Shown piece after piece: positions 1-11,835 of a DNA stretch of 39,015 nucleotides. The position numbers were made by a program, and so were the translations under genes. Origin of the DNA: Gammaproteobacteria bacterium (GTDB lineage: Bacteria; Pseudomonadota; Gammaproteobacteria; Pseudomonadales; Azotimanducaceae); the NCBI GenBank assembly GCA_018656865.1, contig JABHYO010000136.1:1-39015 (forward strand), in the 5' to 3' direction. The notes beneath the pieces are model-generated. The model was not told the DNA's origin. It worked only from the letters and a program-made list of their open reading frames with translations, and ran no database searches. Numbering within the stretch: the first letter of the stretch is position 1; each line of letters opens with the position of its first letter.

Positions 1-1356
1 GAGTTCCCCAGCCACCGATACCGGATGACTGGCGAGCTGGATCTCAAGGCCTTCTATCTGACCTGCCGTCGTGAACTTCACCCATCGAGCATAAGGTGGG
101 TTCAGCTCAGGCTCCGCATAATTGCGCCAAAGAGCGGTGGCAGCGATGAGACGATCACCCATGGCTGTTACCAACGATAGCCACTGTTCCGACTGTTCTC
201 GCTCGGCACTACCGGCATTTTCCAGCACATCCTCTACTTCCTGGCCAATCGCATCTACCGCGGTAGAAAGACCGGAAAAAACTGTGGCAAGTCGAGCAGA
301 GTTTTCCGCATGCTCAGGATCAACTCGACCTTCAGGAAATCGGTAGCGCCAGCCATCATCGATGGTTTCCGCAGATTCTTTTAATACCTGGAACTGGGCA
401 GCGGCGTCATCCAACAACTGGCTTGCGCTTTCAACCTGGCGTTCGATCTTGGCAATCTGGTTTTCCGAAATGCCCACCACATCGCCTCTGACTATATCCA
501 GGGAACCTGGAATCTGCTGCAGCCAACTTCGGGTGCTGTAGAGCGACAAATTATGGGAAAAGTGATTACCCGCTTTCTCAGGCAGGTGATGACATTCATC
601 GAATATGTAGATGGTCTCCTCAGGGGCAGGCAGCACTGCACCACCGCCCATCATCAGGTCCGCCAAAACAAGATCCTGATTGGTAACAATGCAGTCAACA
701 CGATGGATCTTCTCCCGTGCGCGATAAAATATGCAATTCTCAAAGTGAGTGCATTGCCGCTGCGTACACTGGGCATGATCTGTACTGACCCTCGACCAGG
801 CAACGTGATCAATCTCTTCAGGCCAATTGTCCCGGTCACCATCCCAGGTACCATGACCTAGACCATTGATCATTTCCTCGTACAGTGATCCATCGCTCTT
901 CGACACATTGCCTGTATCCCCTTCTTCAAAAAAGGACAGTGTCTGATTCACGCTGCTGCCGTCCTGTAGCGCCCTATCCAACCTGGACAGGCAAAGATAT
1001 CGACGCCGGCCTTTCGCCAGCGCAAAAGAAAAGTCCAGGCCGGAGCTGGCGCGTATATCCGGCAAATCCTGGTAGACGATTTGTTCCTGCAACGCGACAG
1101 TCGCGGTGGCGACGACAATCTTTTTCTTTAGCTGCTTCGCCAGAGGTATCACCGCCAGCGCGTAGGCAATGGTCTTGCCGGTACCTGTACCGGCTTCAAC
1201 CACACAGATACCTCCAGGTTCATCGCCGATACCACCGAGCGTTCTGGCAATCTCAGCGATCATGGCTTTCTGACAGTGACGCGGTTTAAAACCCTGCTCG
1301 TCGAGCAGGCGAGAATAGGCTGACTGTATCTCTTCCTTAAGCGAATCGTTCAACAT
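1..1356 (-). CDS. dinG: ATP-dependent helicase DinG family, partial (C-terminus beyond window)
   Basis: This is an open frame of 452 codons from ATG at 1356 down to position 1 with no stop, so the C-terminal part lies outside the window. The translation reads as a superfamily 2 XPD/DinG-type 5'-3' DNA helicase. Visible motifs are Walker A EAGTGTGKT (residues 54-62) and a Walker B DECHHLP (about 253-259). Four cysteines, C122, C197, C202 and C208, have the spacing of the [4Fe-4S] ligands of E. coli DinG (C120, C194, C199, C205). The family unwinds D-loops, R-loops and forked DNA during repair. It stands alone, divergent from the genes at 1580 onward. YoaA is the alternative family member, and the missing C-terminus prevents a firm choice. 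Confidence 0.9.
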   Translation of the reverse strand, partial: MLNDSLKEEIQSAYSRLLDEQGFKPRHCQKAMIAEIARTLGGIGDEPGGICVVEAGTGTGKTIAYALAVIPLAKQLKKKIVVATATVALQEQIVYQDLPDIRASSGLDFSFALAKGRRRYLCLSRLDRALQDGSSVNQTLSFFEEGDTGNVSKSDGSLYEEMINGLGHGTWDGDRDNWPEEIDHVAWSRVSTDHAQCTQRQCTHFENCIFYRAREKIHRVDCIVTNQDLVLADLMMGGGAVLPAPEETIYIFDECHHLPEKAGNHFSHNLSLYSTRSWLQQIPGSLDIVRGDVVGISENQIAKIERQVESASQLLDDAAAQFQVLKESAETIDDGWRYRFPEGRVDPEHAENSARLATVFSGLSTAVDAIGQEVEDVLENAGSAEREQSEQWLSLVTAMGDRLIAATALWRNYAEPELNPPYARWVKFTTAGQIEGLEIQLASHPVSVAGEL

Positions 1357-1422
1357 ATGCCAGGGAGCGCAGTCAGCCTTTAGATGGTTAAACAAATAAT
1401 CTTAGCACCCGTGTTGACGACA

Positions 1423-1453
1423 TTACTATGACGAGTAGCTATCGTGATAGTAA
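1423..1453. repeat. Imperfect inverted repeat between divergent genes
   Basis: Arms TTACTATGACGA (1423-1434) and TCGTGATAGTAA (1442-1453) are complementary at 11 of 12 positions around a 7-base centre. The site lies in the 223-base gap between dinG and the small ORF at 1580. No T-run follows, so it is not a classic terminator. An operator for either divergent gene is a guess from position alone. Confidence 0.4.
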
Positions 1454-1579
1454 TCCTGAGTGCATCTGGTCATGGGTAAAATCTGTCACTAAGGAAACTC
1501 ACCCCCTTAGGGATTCAAGATTGCTTATCTCCGATGACACCGGTAATGTCATATACTGGGTGACGCACACTCGTTGAAT

Positions 1580-1804
1580 ATGGCAAATAGTTTTCTTTCA
1601 GTAGCTTCAAGGTTGTTCGGGAAAGTAGCTGAAAACATCAAGGATCTTCTAATGGAAGAGGAAAGACGGCAAAGCTCAGACCGGCGTGATTCCGACCGTC
1701 GAGAGAATGAACGGCGTACACGTGCGAAATCTGTCAAAGATGACCGAAGAGAAGACTCTCGAAGGGACGGACCGCGCCGTTCGGGACCTCGCAGAGACGA
1801 CTGA
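1580..1804 (+). CDS. Small arginine-rich protein, hypothetical
   Basis: This 74-codon ORF starts with ATG at 1580 (a TTG two codons earlier is possible). It ends 5 bases before the start of the thiamine-diphosphate enzyme, which suggests co-transcription. Residues 1-25 could form an amphipathic helix (MANSFLSVASRLFGKV). The rest is almost purely charged and carries eight RR dipeptides in a DRRxxxRR-like pattern, with 18 arginines overall. Such tails may bind nucleic acid or phospholipid, but no known family is recognised. No convincing ribosome-binding site precedes it. The downstream gene also lacks a clear Shine-Dalgarno, so translation of this ORF may couple to it. A chance ORF remains possible. 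Confidence 0.5.
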   Translation: MANSFLSVASRLFGKVAENIKDLLMEEERRQSSDRRDSDRRENERRTRAKSVKDDRREDSRRDGPRRSGPRRDD

Positions 1805-1809
1805 TCATT

Positions 1810-3432
1810 ATGATTGGCGCTGATGCAGTCGTCCGGGCAATCCATAAGCTCGGCACAGATCACATTTTCGGTATCGTGAGCATTCACAACATGCCGATTT
1901 TCGATGCCATCAACCGAGACGGTACCATCAAGATTATTGACTGCCGTCATGAGGTGGCAGCCACTCATGCGGCAGACGGCTATGCAAGAGCTACCGGTAA
2001 GATTGGGATCGTCATCGCCAGTACCGGACCCGGTACTACAAACACTGTCACCGGCCTCTATGAGGCGCAATACGCATCATCACCCGTACTGCTGATTACC
2101 GGTCAGGCCGAGACGCGATTTTACGGCAAAGGTCAGGGGTATGTTCACGAGGCAGAGGATCAACTGCCTATGCTGCGCACGGTCACACGCAGGGCGGAGA
2201 GTATTAGATCCGCTGAGCAAATTGAATCGACCATTCTGATGGTAGCCGCCGATATCGCCTACGGCCGACCTTCTTCCGGAGCCGTTGAAATACCGATCGA
2301 TCTTCAGTACCAGGATGTCCAGACAGCCGAAACTCGATTGGATACGCCGGCACTGCCAGCACCTCAGTCCGTTGATGACGCTGTCGACCTAATCGCAGGA
2401 AGTCGCAAGCGGGTTATCATCGCCGGTGGAGGCACCATTCGCAGCAACGCTTCCGGGGAACTCGTCAGACTGGCCGAAAAACTTGGCGCGCCAGTCTTTA
2501 CCACCCACAACGGCCGAGGCGTTATCCCCGAAGACCATCCACTTTGTCTCGGCAATCTCTATCAGGCAAGGAAACTTCATGCGGCAATTATCGATGCCGA
2601 ACTGACGATCGCCATCGGTACCCGCTTTCAGGTTGGTGTCAGTGGTAGCGGAGCGCTGCTGCAACCACCCGGTAAACTGCTGCACATCGATATCGATCCG
2701 TCAGTAGTCGATCTGGTACATCGCTCCGATGCCAGTGTGATTGGAGATGCCAGATCGGTGCTGCAGAGCATCGATTCCGCTATGAACTTCGAATCAGGCG
2801 ACGAGGATTTTGCAGGCAGGGTACAGGAGGCCAATCAGGGTCTCCGACAAACTCTCCGGAACCGACTCGGACCGGACTATGAAGGTATTATGAACACCAT
2901 TCGCGACCAGCTGCCGAGAGATGGCCTGATTGTCCGCGACACCACCGTGCCTGCATACAACTTTGCCAACCATCTGCTGCCGGTATATGAACCCCGAACC
3001 TTCATCGGACCAACCTCGGCTGCCATCGGCCCGGGTCTTCCCCTCGCCATAGGTGCCGCTACAGCAACTGGCAGGAAGACGGTCGTCATCCACGGCGACG
3101 GCGGCTTTATGCTACATGCCACAGAGCTCGCGACTGCCGCTCAGTACCAGCTGCCGCTCGTTGTCTGTGTATTCAACGACGGCGGATACGGCGTGCTGCG
3201 CGGATTGCAATCCGCTCAATTCGACGGACGTATTGGCGATACGGATCTGGGTTTTGTCGACTTCGCCGCTTTCGCTGAAAGCATGGGTGTCAGGGGGGAA
3301 ACCGCCACATCGCTGAAAGAATTTCAGGATGCTTTCATCTCAGCCATGGCCGCTTCCGGACCTTGCCTCATCAATATTGACATGAGAAAGCTGGAGCCGA
3401 TGAAGGGAAGCATTCTGCCGGTAGAAGAGTAA
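1810..3432 (+). CDS. Thiamine-diphosphate-dependent enzyme, acetolactate synthase-like family
   Basis: The 540-residue protein has the three-domain IlvB-type ThDP enzyme layout: N-terminal Pyr domain, central TPP_enzyme_M domain and C-terminal PP domain. The catalytic glutamate that activates the cofactor is E48 in CRHEVAATHAADGYAR. STGPGTTN follows at about 71-78. The Mg-ThDP motif begins GDGGF at 429 and ends at N456 (VFNDGGYG). Family members include acetolactate synthase, benzoylformate decarboxylase, oxalyl-CoA decarboxylase and sulfoacetaldehyde acetyltransferase. The substrate cannot be told from these motifs. No ilvN regulatory subunit or other branched-chain gene is adjacent, which argues against a housekeeping acetolactate synthase. 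The ATG at 1810 lies 5 bases after the arginine-rich ORF. Confidence 0.85.
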   Translation: MIGADAVVRAIHKLGTDHIFGIVSIHNMPIFDAINRDGTIKIIDCRHEVAATHAADGYARATGKIGIVIASTGPGTTNTVTGLYEAQYASSPVLLITGQAETRFYGKGQGYVHEAEDQLPMLRTVTRRAESIRSAEQIESTILMVAADIAYGRPSSGAVEIPIDLQYQDVQTAETRLDTPALPAPQSVDDAVDLIAGSRKRVIIAGGGTIRSNASGELVRLAEKLGAPVFTTHNGRGVIPEDHPLCLGNLYQARKLHAAIIDAELTIAIGTRFQVGVSGSGALLQPPGKLLHIDIDPSVVDLVHRSDASVIGDARSVLQSIDSAMNFESGDEDFAGRVQEANQGLRQTLRNRLGPDYEGIMNTIRDQLPRDGLIVRDTTVPAYNFANHLLPVYEPRTFIGPTSAAIGPGLPLAIGAATATGRKTVVIHGDGGFMLHATELATAAQYQLPLVVCVFNDGGYGVLRGLQSAQFDGRIGDTDLGFVDFAAFAESMGVRGETATSLKEFQDAFISAMAASGPCLINIDMRKLEPMKGSILPVEE

Positions 3433-3441
3433 GCCACAATC

Positions 3442-3466
3442 GTCATCGCTGAAGGCGAAGGATGAC
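3442..3466. repeat. Palindromic repeat, GTCATC family copy 1
   Basis: GTCATC (3442-3447) and GATGAC (3461-3466) are perfect inverted ends around an inner TCGC/GCGA pairing. The element fills the gap between two convergent stop codons. It resembles the copies at 25317-25393, 36729-36753 and 37408-37438. It may act as a bidirectional 3'-end hairpin, although there is no T-run. Confidence 0.5.
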
Positions 3467-3467
3467 A

Positions 3468-6099
<2,632 letters not shown>

Positions 6100-6969
6100 C
6101 TATGCGGAATGCTTGAATTGGAATTCCCTGATGGACTGTCGGCAGTGTTCGATAGTCTGCGATGTCATCACACTCCTGGATTCATCCCGTATTTCACCGC
6201 CGAGTTCAAGCGCTATGCAATCAGCAACAGTAAGCATTTCGTCCAGCACTTTAAGGGGATCCAAAAGCTCATGCACGCGCATGAACAGGGTCACGCCTGG
6301 AGTTGAGAAAGTATCCATGACTTTCATATCGAAGGTCCCTGGCTCAACCGCACTGGCAAGACTGAATGCTGACTCACCGGTTTCCAGCAGGTGATGAAAG
6401 ATGTCCATCTCACCAAGAGTCATGTTCGATTCCACCAGAATCTCCAGCAACCTCTGGCCGGGGAACGGGTCATCAATTGCAAGCACATTGATTACGACAA
6501 ATTTTTCCGGCTTCGGCAACGCTTCCTGCTTTCTCGCCGGGGGTGCTTTACCGAAAACAGGCTCTTCGTCAGCAACTTCATCAGCAACTATATCGGCACT
6601 TGCTATTTCAGTACCCGGTACGATATCGATCACGTCATCGTCGATGAATTGTTCGGCTTCCGGTTCCGGCAGATCAATTGCTGAAATGGAAGGCAAATCC
6701 ACCGATTCCATCAATACCGGTACATCTTCGTCCAGTTCATCCTCGCTCGCGTTGATCACCCTGGCGCCGCCATTGGGCAACTCAGCCTTGAACATACTCA
6801 GGTCATCAACATTGACGTCCTCATCACCAGTATCGGTAAGGAAAGACTTGTCCAGCTTCATTCTGATCTGATTCTGACCTGCTCGCATGCGAAGGTAGCC
6901 GTGCAGCAGAACACCGATGATGAACACCGGTCCCAGAATCAACAACCATTGTCTCAAGTCAAAGTCCAC
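6100..6969 (-). CDS. zipA: Cell division protein ZipA
   Basis: ZipA is a bitopic inner-membrane protein that tethers the FtsZ ring and recruits later divisome parts. The 289-residue protein has a short N-terminal membrane helix (about residues 8-24, WLLILGPVFIIGVLLHGYL), then RMRAGQNQIRMKL. A long acidic, proline- and alanine-containing linker follows. The C-terminal FtsZ-binding domain starts near residue 155 (FVVINVLAIDDPFPGQRLLE). Its position between smc and ligA is the usual gammaproteobacterial arrangement. The ATG at 6969 places the membrane helix right at the N-terminus, as expected for the family. Confidence 0.95.
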   Translation of the reverse strand: MDFDLRQWLLILGPVFIIGVLLHGYLRMRAGQNQIRMKLDKSFLTDTGDEDVNVDDLSMFKAELPNGGARVINASEDELDEDVPVLMESVDLPSISAIDLPEPEAEQFIDDDVIDIVPGTEIASADIVADEVADEEPVFGKAPPARKQEALPKPEKFVVINVLAIDDPFPGQRLLEILVESNMTLGEMDIFHHLLETGESAFSLASAVEPGTFDMKVMDTFSTPGVTLFMRVHELLDPLKVLDEMLTVADCIALELGGEIRDESRSVMTSQTIEHCRQSIREFQFKHSA

Positions 6970-7016
6970 AGGTCGCCTCCTGATCTGTACCTTCTAGCTC
7001 CCTTATCCGCTTTCGC

Positions 7017-7055
7017 GTATAGACCTTCGGTCGCTCCGCGACCTGCAGGCTATAC
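7017..7055. repeat. Inverted repeat overlapping the smc stop codon
   Basis: Outer arms GTATAG (7017-7022) and CTATAC (7050-7055) and inner arms GGTCGC/GCGACC form a two-part stem around a 3-base loop. The smc TAG stop is inside the arm. There is no T-tract, so it could be an RNA processing or stability hairpin between smc and zipA. Confidence 0.4.
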
Positions 7056-10000
7056 TGCCGCCATTGCTACTGCTTCATCAACATCCACAGACACCAGCCG
7101 GGAAACACCTGGCTCATGCATCGTCACACCCATCAACTGCTCACCCATTTCCATAGCGATCTTGTTATGAGTGATAAAAATAAACTGAACGGTTCTCGAC
7201 ATTTCCTTAACCATATCGGTATAACGCGCCACGTTAGCATCGTCGAGGGGTGCATCGACCTCGTCTAACAGGCAAAACGGTGCCGGGTTAAGATTGAAGA
7301 TTGAAAACACCAGCGCAATCGCGGTAAGTGCTTTCTCACCACCTGATAAGAGATGGATACTGGAATTCCGCTTACCCGGGGGTCTCGCCATAATTCCAAC
7401 ACCCGTATCCAGAAGATCTTCACCGGTCATCTCGAGATAAGCATGACCACCGCCAAACAGCTTCGGGAACAGCTGCTGCAGTTTGCTGTTCACCTTATCG
7501 AAGGTTTCCTTGAATCGCGTCCGGGTTTCGATATCGATTTTACGGATGGCGTTTTCAAGGGTTGCCAGAGCTTTTTCAAGATCCTCGTTCTGCGCATCCA
7601 GATACTGCTTTCGCTCGGATTGAACTTTGTATTCGTCAATAGCAGCAAGATTGATGGCGCCGAGTCGCTGAATACGGTTACCCATACGAGTCAGGTCTTG
7701 TTCCCAGACTTCTTCTTCTGCCTCTTCGGGTAGACGGGCCAGCACATCGTCCAGCACCTGGTTTTCTTCTTCCAACTGCTCAACAATCGTCGACCGCTTC
7801 ACCTCTAGTGTCTGTTTCTCCAGCCGGACCTTCTCAAGGCTGGAACGAAGCGTTTCGATCTGTTCTTCCAGGCCGCTTCTACCCTGTTCCAGCTCACGAA
7901 TCCCATGCTCCATGGCTTCCGATTTCTGTCGGACAGCCGCCAGCTCGTTTTCCACCTCGAGTCGTTTCGCCAACTGTTGTTCGAGTTCTGATTTCAACTG
8001 ACCCTGGGGTTCTTCACTGGACCGAATGCTGTCGTCAAGACTGCTTCGCCGGTTTACCAGGATCTGCTGCTGTTCACCCAATCGTGCCATGGCCTGGTCA
8101 GTAGATGAGATCTGGGAGTTGAGGGATTGAATGCGCAATGCCAACTGATGTGCAGCATCAGCATCGGTCCTCGCCTTACCTCGGGCTTCAGTCAGCTGTG
8201 CCGAAATGGATTCACGGCGCTTGACCAGTTCATCCCGCCTCACCGTATCCGCTTCCATGGCATCCAGTGCCGATTCGAGGGTCGCTCTAGCCTCTCTCAG
8301 CGAAGTTTGATCCGCCTCGAGCTGGATTCGGGATGCATCAACTTCGCTACGTGCCCGCTCGATATCATTCTCGATCTGCTGTGCTTGTACTTTTTTAGCA
8401 CCGAGCTGGGCGCGCGTCTCACCAAATGCCCGTTGCTGTTCCGCCAGCCGCTTCTGCTGACCATCGCGTTCCGATTCCGCCTGGGTCAGTACAGCCATTC
8501 CTGATTCCAGTTCCGCATTGAGCCTGTCGACATCCTCCCGAGCAGCTCCCATTGAAGCCTTCAGGTCAGACAGTTCCTGCTGGCGTTTCAACACGCCAGC
8601 TTCTGCGTCTTTATCCTTGTTGACTCTGAGCCAGTTCGGTCCGAGCCAGATACCGTCTCTTGTGACCACGGACTCACCACTCCCGAGGCGATCGCGCATG
8701 GCGATGGCTGAACCCAGATCCGGCGCCGTATGAATGCCTTGAAGGAGAACACTCACGGATGAATCACCCGTGACCTTCTCTAATAACGAACCAGCAGCCG
8801 GGGCACCAGCCGCCGGTTCATCCCCAGCAACAAAGCTGAGATGACCTTGACCGAAATCACCGAGCAGGGTTGTTACGGCATCGAGACCATCGACACAAAC
8901 GGCCTGAAGATGATCTCCCAGTACCGTTTCGACAGCGTCCGCCCAACCATCCTCGACACGGATATTTTCTGCAAGACGGTGTTTGTCGCCGAGACCATGG
9001 CGATCCAGCCACTCGACTTCTACATCGTCCTGCTGACCCAGTGCTGCCTGCTGCAGCGCTTCGAGGGATGCGTATCGTCCTGAGAGAGATTGCAGTTCGC
9101 TGCGCTTTTCATCCAGGGCATGAGTTAATTGCTGATTCTGCTCACGCTGGTTTTCAATGGTGTTGGAAAGAGCGCCAAGCTCTGTCGAGATCCGCTCGAG
9201 CTGGTGCTCCTGAGTGCTGAGCATTTGTTCAAGCGGACCGATTTCCTGCCCGGCCGTTTCCGCCGATAAGCGCTGCAGATCCTCTTCCAGTCCTTTGATT
9301 CTGGTGCTGGCACGATCTATCGTTTCTTCGAGGTGTTCAATTCGGGATTGTTGCACTTCACCGCGTTGTCGACTTTCCGCCGCAGTTTGATTGAACTCAT
9401 CCCACTCGTTCTGCCACTGTTGCATGGCTTGCTCTGCCTCAAACAGTCGCTCCCCAGACTGTTTTTCCAGGGCGACGATATGATCCTGTTGGGGTCGGGT
9501 TGCCTCAAGATCAGCGTGATACTGTGAAATAAGGCGCTCATCTGCCTCCAGATCACTTTGAACCTTGTTCAGATTCGACAATACCTGTTCCAGATCTGCA
9601 TTCAGCTGACGGGTTCGCTCGTTCTGGAACTGGATGCTGTCTTCGATCCGGGCGATCTCAGTCCCGTAATCGTAGTAACGCTTCTGTACTTCGTTCAGCT
9701 GATCAGAGAGATCCGTCAGACTCGAGCGCTTGGTTTCCACTTCGGCATCAATATGACGCTGGTCGGCGACCCGTGCATCCTGTTCGATGGTCAGCCTGTT
9801 AATTTCGTCGTCCCGTGCTTTTAGCTCGGAAGTGAGCGACTTCCACCGCAAAGCGTGCAGCCCGGCTTTGAGTTCACGCTCTTCCGCCTTTAGCCCTTTG
9901 TAGCGTTCAGCCGCCTTGGCCTGCCGCTCAAGATGCGCCAGCTGACGTTCGAGTTCTTCACGCAGATCGCTGAGACGATCAAGATTGTCCTTGGTGTGCC

Positions 10001-10553
10001 GGATTCGTCTTTCTGTCTCCCGACGTCGCTCCTTGTATTTGGATATACCAGCCGCTTCCTCTAGATAGGATCTCAGCTCCTCAGGCTTGGCTTCGATCAG
10101 ATCTGAGATCATGCCCTGCTCGATGATGGAGTAACTACGCGGCCCCAGGCCCGTACCCAGGAATAGGTCTGTTATATCTTTTCGGCGACACTTCTGACCA
10201 TTAAGGAAGTAGTTGGACTGACCATCTCGGGTCACCTGGCGCTTGACTGAAATCTCCGTGTAGGCCGCGAATTCACCGCTGAGCCGGCCCTCGGCATTGT
10301 CAAAGAGCAATTCGATGCTCGCCTGACCAACGGGTTTACGCGTATTAGATCCATTAAAGATGACATCTGTCATCGATTCACCGCGCAGTGTCTTCGCGGA
10401 AGATTCACCCATAACCCAGCGAACAGCGTCAATAATGTTCGACTTACCACAGCCGTTCGGTCCGACGACTGCGCAAAGATTTGAGGGGAATGGGACTGTT
10501 GTAGGATCTACAAAGGATTTGAAACCGGCGAGCTTAATTGCCTGCAATCGCAT
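7050..10553 (-). CDS. smc: Chromosome segregation protein SMC
   Basis: The 1167-residue ATPase condenses and segregates chromosomes as a dimer, normally with ScpA and ScpB. Walker A is GPNGCGKS (31-38). Long coiled coils rich in E, Q, R and L flank a hinge near the centre (about 515-650). The C-terminal head carries the ABC signature LSGGEKALTAIAL and Walker B FCLLDEVDAPLDD. The length matches the family. The start at 10553 (MRLQAIKLAGFKSFVDPT) is the canonical SMC N-terminus. It leads the minus-strand run into zipA and ligA and is divergent from the hydrolase at 10685. scpA and scpB are not in this window. Confidence 0.97.
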   Translation of the reverse strand: MRLQAIKLAGFKSFVDPTTVPFPSNLCAVVGPNGCGKSNIIDAVRWVMGESSAKTLRGESMTDVIFNGSNTRKPVGQASIELLFDNAEGRLSGEFAAYTEISVKRQVTRDGQSNYFLNGQKCRRKDITDLFLGTGLGPRSYSIIEQGMISDLIEAKPEELRSYLEEAAGISKYKERRRETERRIRHTKDNLDRLSDLREELERQLAHLERQAKAAERYKGLKAEERELKAGLHALRWKSLTSELKARDDEINRLTIEQDARVADQRHIDAEVETKRSSLTDLSDQLNEVQKRYYDYGTEIARIEDSIQFQNERTRQLNADLEQVLSNLNKVQSDLEADERLISQYHADLEATRPQQDHIVALEKQSGERLFEAEQAMQQWQNEWDEFNQTAAESRQRGEVQQSRIEHLEETIDRASTRIKGLEEDLQRLSAETAGQEIGPLEQMLSTQEHQLERISTELGALSNTIENQREQNQQLTHALDEKRSELQSLSGRYASLEALQQAALGQQDDVEVEWLDRHGLGDKHRLAENIRVEDGWADAVETVLGDHLQAVCVDGLDAVTTLLGDFGQGHLSFVAGDEPAAGAPAAGSLLEKVTGDSSVSVLLQGIHTAPDLGSAIAMRDRLGSGESVVTRDGIWLGPNWLRVNKDKDAEAGVLKRQQELSDLKASMGAAREDVDRLNAELESGMAVLTQAESERDGQQKRLAEQQRAFGETRAQLGAKKVQAQQIENDIERARSEVDASRIQLEADQTSLREARATLESALDAMEADTVRRDELVKRRESISAQLTEARGKARTDADAAHQLALRIQSLNSQISSTDQAMARLGEQQQILVNRRSSLDDSIRSSEEPQGQLKSELEQQLAKRLEVENELAAVRQKSEAMEHGIRELEQGRSGLEEQIETLRSSLEKVRLEKQTLEVKRSTIVEQLEEENQVLDDVLARLPEEAEEEVWEQDLTRMGNRIQRLGAINLAAIDEYKVQSERKQYLDAQNEDLEKALATLENAIRKIDIETRTRFKETFDKVNSKLQQLFPKLFGGGHAYLEMTGEDLLDTGVGIMARPPGKRNSSIHLLSGGEKALTAIALVFSIFNLNPAPFCLLDEVDAPLDDANVARYTDMVKEMSRTVQFIFITHNKIAMEMGEQLMGVTMHEPGVSRLVSVDVDEAVAMAAV

Positions 10554-10684
10554 AAATTTGTTTTACTCCACAACACCGGCCCGGCAAGTACCGGTGGAAA
10601 ACGATTATCTTATAAAAATTCTTGCCGCGACTGTAGTGAAAACAACAAAAAATTAGACTTTAAGGGTCAGGTTTTGAATTAGAC

Positions 10685-11659
10685 ATGGAAATCACTGGAT
10701 CATTACTCCTTTTTGGGCTGATTGTCGCCGTTCTCTTCGTTTTCGGACCAAGGCCAAAACTGAATCCCACTGTACAGACGACCCTCGTTCCACAAAACCT
10801 GGCACCTGCGGAATTGGCCTCCTGGCTCACCGAATATGAAGAAGCCCATCAGGGTATTATTGGCGGTGCCGAGGCGAAGATCCACTGGGCCGACGAACCT
10901 GCGGTCACCGATATCTGCCTGCTCTATATTCACGGTTTCTCTGCTTCGAGACAGGAAACCGCACCGGTCACTGAACGGGTTGGAGCCGGCCTGAATGCCA
11001 ATGTGGTCTACACGCGCCTTGCCGGTCATGGTCTCGAATCCGATGGCATGGAAGCCGCAGCGGAAGACTGGCTACAGTCTGTAACCGATTCCTGGGAGAT
11101 CGCTTCCCGAATAGGTCGACGTGTGGTTATCGTTGCCGTTTCAACCGGGGCCCCGCTCGCTGTCTGGCTGAGTCAACTCGTCACGAATCGCGAGCTGGTC
11201 CATAGCCTTGTCTTCCTTTCCCCCAATTTCAGAGTCAGAAGTCCTTTCGGGTTTATTCTCACATGGCCCTGGTCACGCTACTGGGTACCGCTCCTCCTCG
11301 GCCGGGAACGCAGTTGGGAGCCGGAAAACGAACTGGCAGACCGATACTGGACCTCCCGATATAGTATCCATGCCGTCATCGAGATGCAGAAAGTCGTTGA
11401 CTGGGTGAAGCACAACCCTCCCATATCGCACAATATTCCGCTTGCCACTATTTATATGACCGGTGACCCTACGATCAGTCACGAAGCGGCGGTGAATTTC
11501 CATCATGCATGGGATGCCAGTACCAAGGAGTTGCTGGAGGTGACCATTGATCGGGAGAATCCGCAGCATGTTTTCGCTGGAGATATTACGGCGCCACATC
11601 GGGTGGACTGGTGCGTGGATGCCTGTGTCGACTTTCTTCGGCTGGTTGATGAAGGCTAA
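10685..11659 (+). CDS. Membrane-anchored alpha/beta hydrolase
   Basis: The 324-residue protein begins with a hydrophobic helix (residues about 5-20) followed by GPRPKLNP, consistent with an N-in membrane anchor or uncleaved signal. The hydrolase fold is visible in YIHGFSASRQE (oxyanion HG at 83-84). The nucleophile elbow is AVSTGA with S153, a serine-lipase-like variant of GxSxG. Candidate acid D261 (MTGDPT) and histidine H295 (NPQHVFAGD) complete a triad. Family members include carboxylesterases, lipases and thioesterases, so the substrate is open. It is transcribed divergently from smc with a 131-base gap and has no operon partner. Confidence 0.82.
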   Translation: MEITGSLLLFGLIVAVLFVFGPRPKLNPTVQTTLVPQNLAPAELASWLTEYEEAHQGIIGGAEAKIHWADEPAVTDICLLYIHGFSASRQETAPVTERVGAGLNANVVYTRLAGHGLESDGMEAAAEDWLQSVTDSWEIASRIGRRVVIVAVSTGAPLAVWLSQLVTNRELVHSLVFLSPNFRVRSPFGFILTWPWSRYWVPLLLGRERSWEPENELADRYWTSRYSIHAVIEMQKVVDWVKHNPPISHNIPLATIYMTGDPTISHEAAVNFHHAWDASTKELLEVTIDRENPQHVFAGDITAPHRVDWCVDACVDFLRLVDEG

Positions 11660-11681
11660 CTGCGTCCAGGCATGCTGAGAA

Positions 11682-11769
11682 CTGGGGATATACCGAATAG
11701 TGTGCTTCGCCGCCCTCCCGGCTTCCCTCAGTCGGCGCTCAGCAGATACACTTTTCGGTATACCCCCAG
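11682..11769. repeat. Long imperfect palindrome (structure 1 of 2)
   Basis: The 319 bases between the hydrolase and the next gene contain no convincing CDS. Arms at 11682-11697 and 11754-11769 (ends CTGGGG/CCCCAG, core TATACCGAA/TTCGGTATA) match at 15 of 16 positions. Inner partial pairings such as CGCCG/CGGCG continue the stem. It resembles mobile intergenic palindromes rather than a terminator, since there is no T-run. Confidence 0.6.
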
Positions 11770-11835
11770 CCCTCTGCCACTCCATCATCACCGAGAACTC
11801 ATCGAAGCTGAACACCGCGATAGGGAGTACTAGCA

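Noticed and set aside
1549..2070. 173-codon minus-strand ORF
   Set aside because: Antisense to the arginine-rich ORF and ThDP enzyme; composition reflects the other strand.
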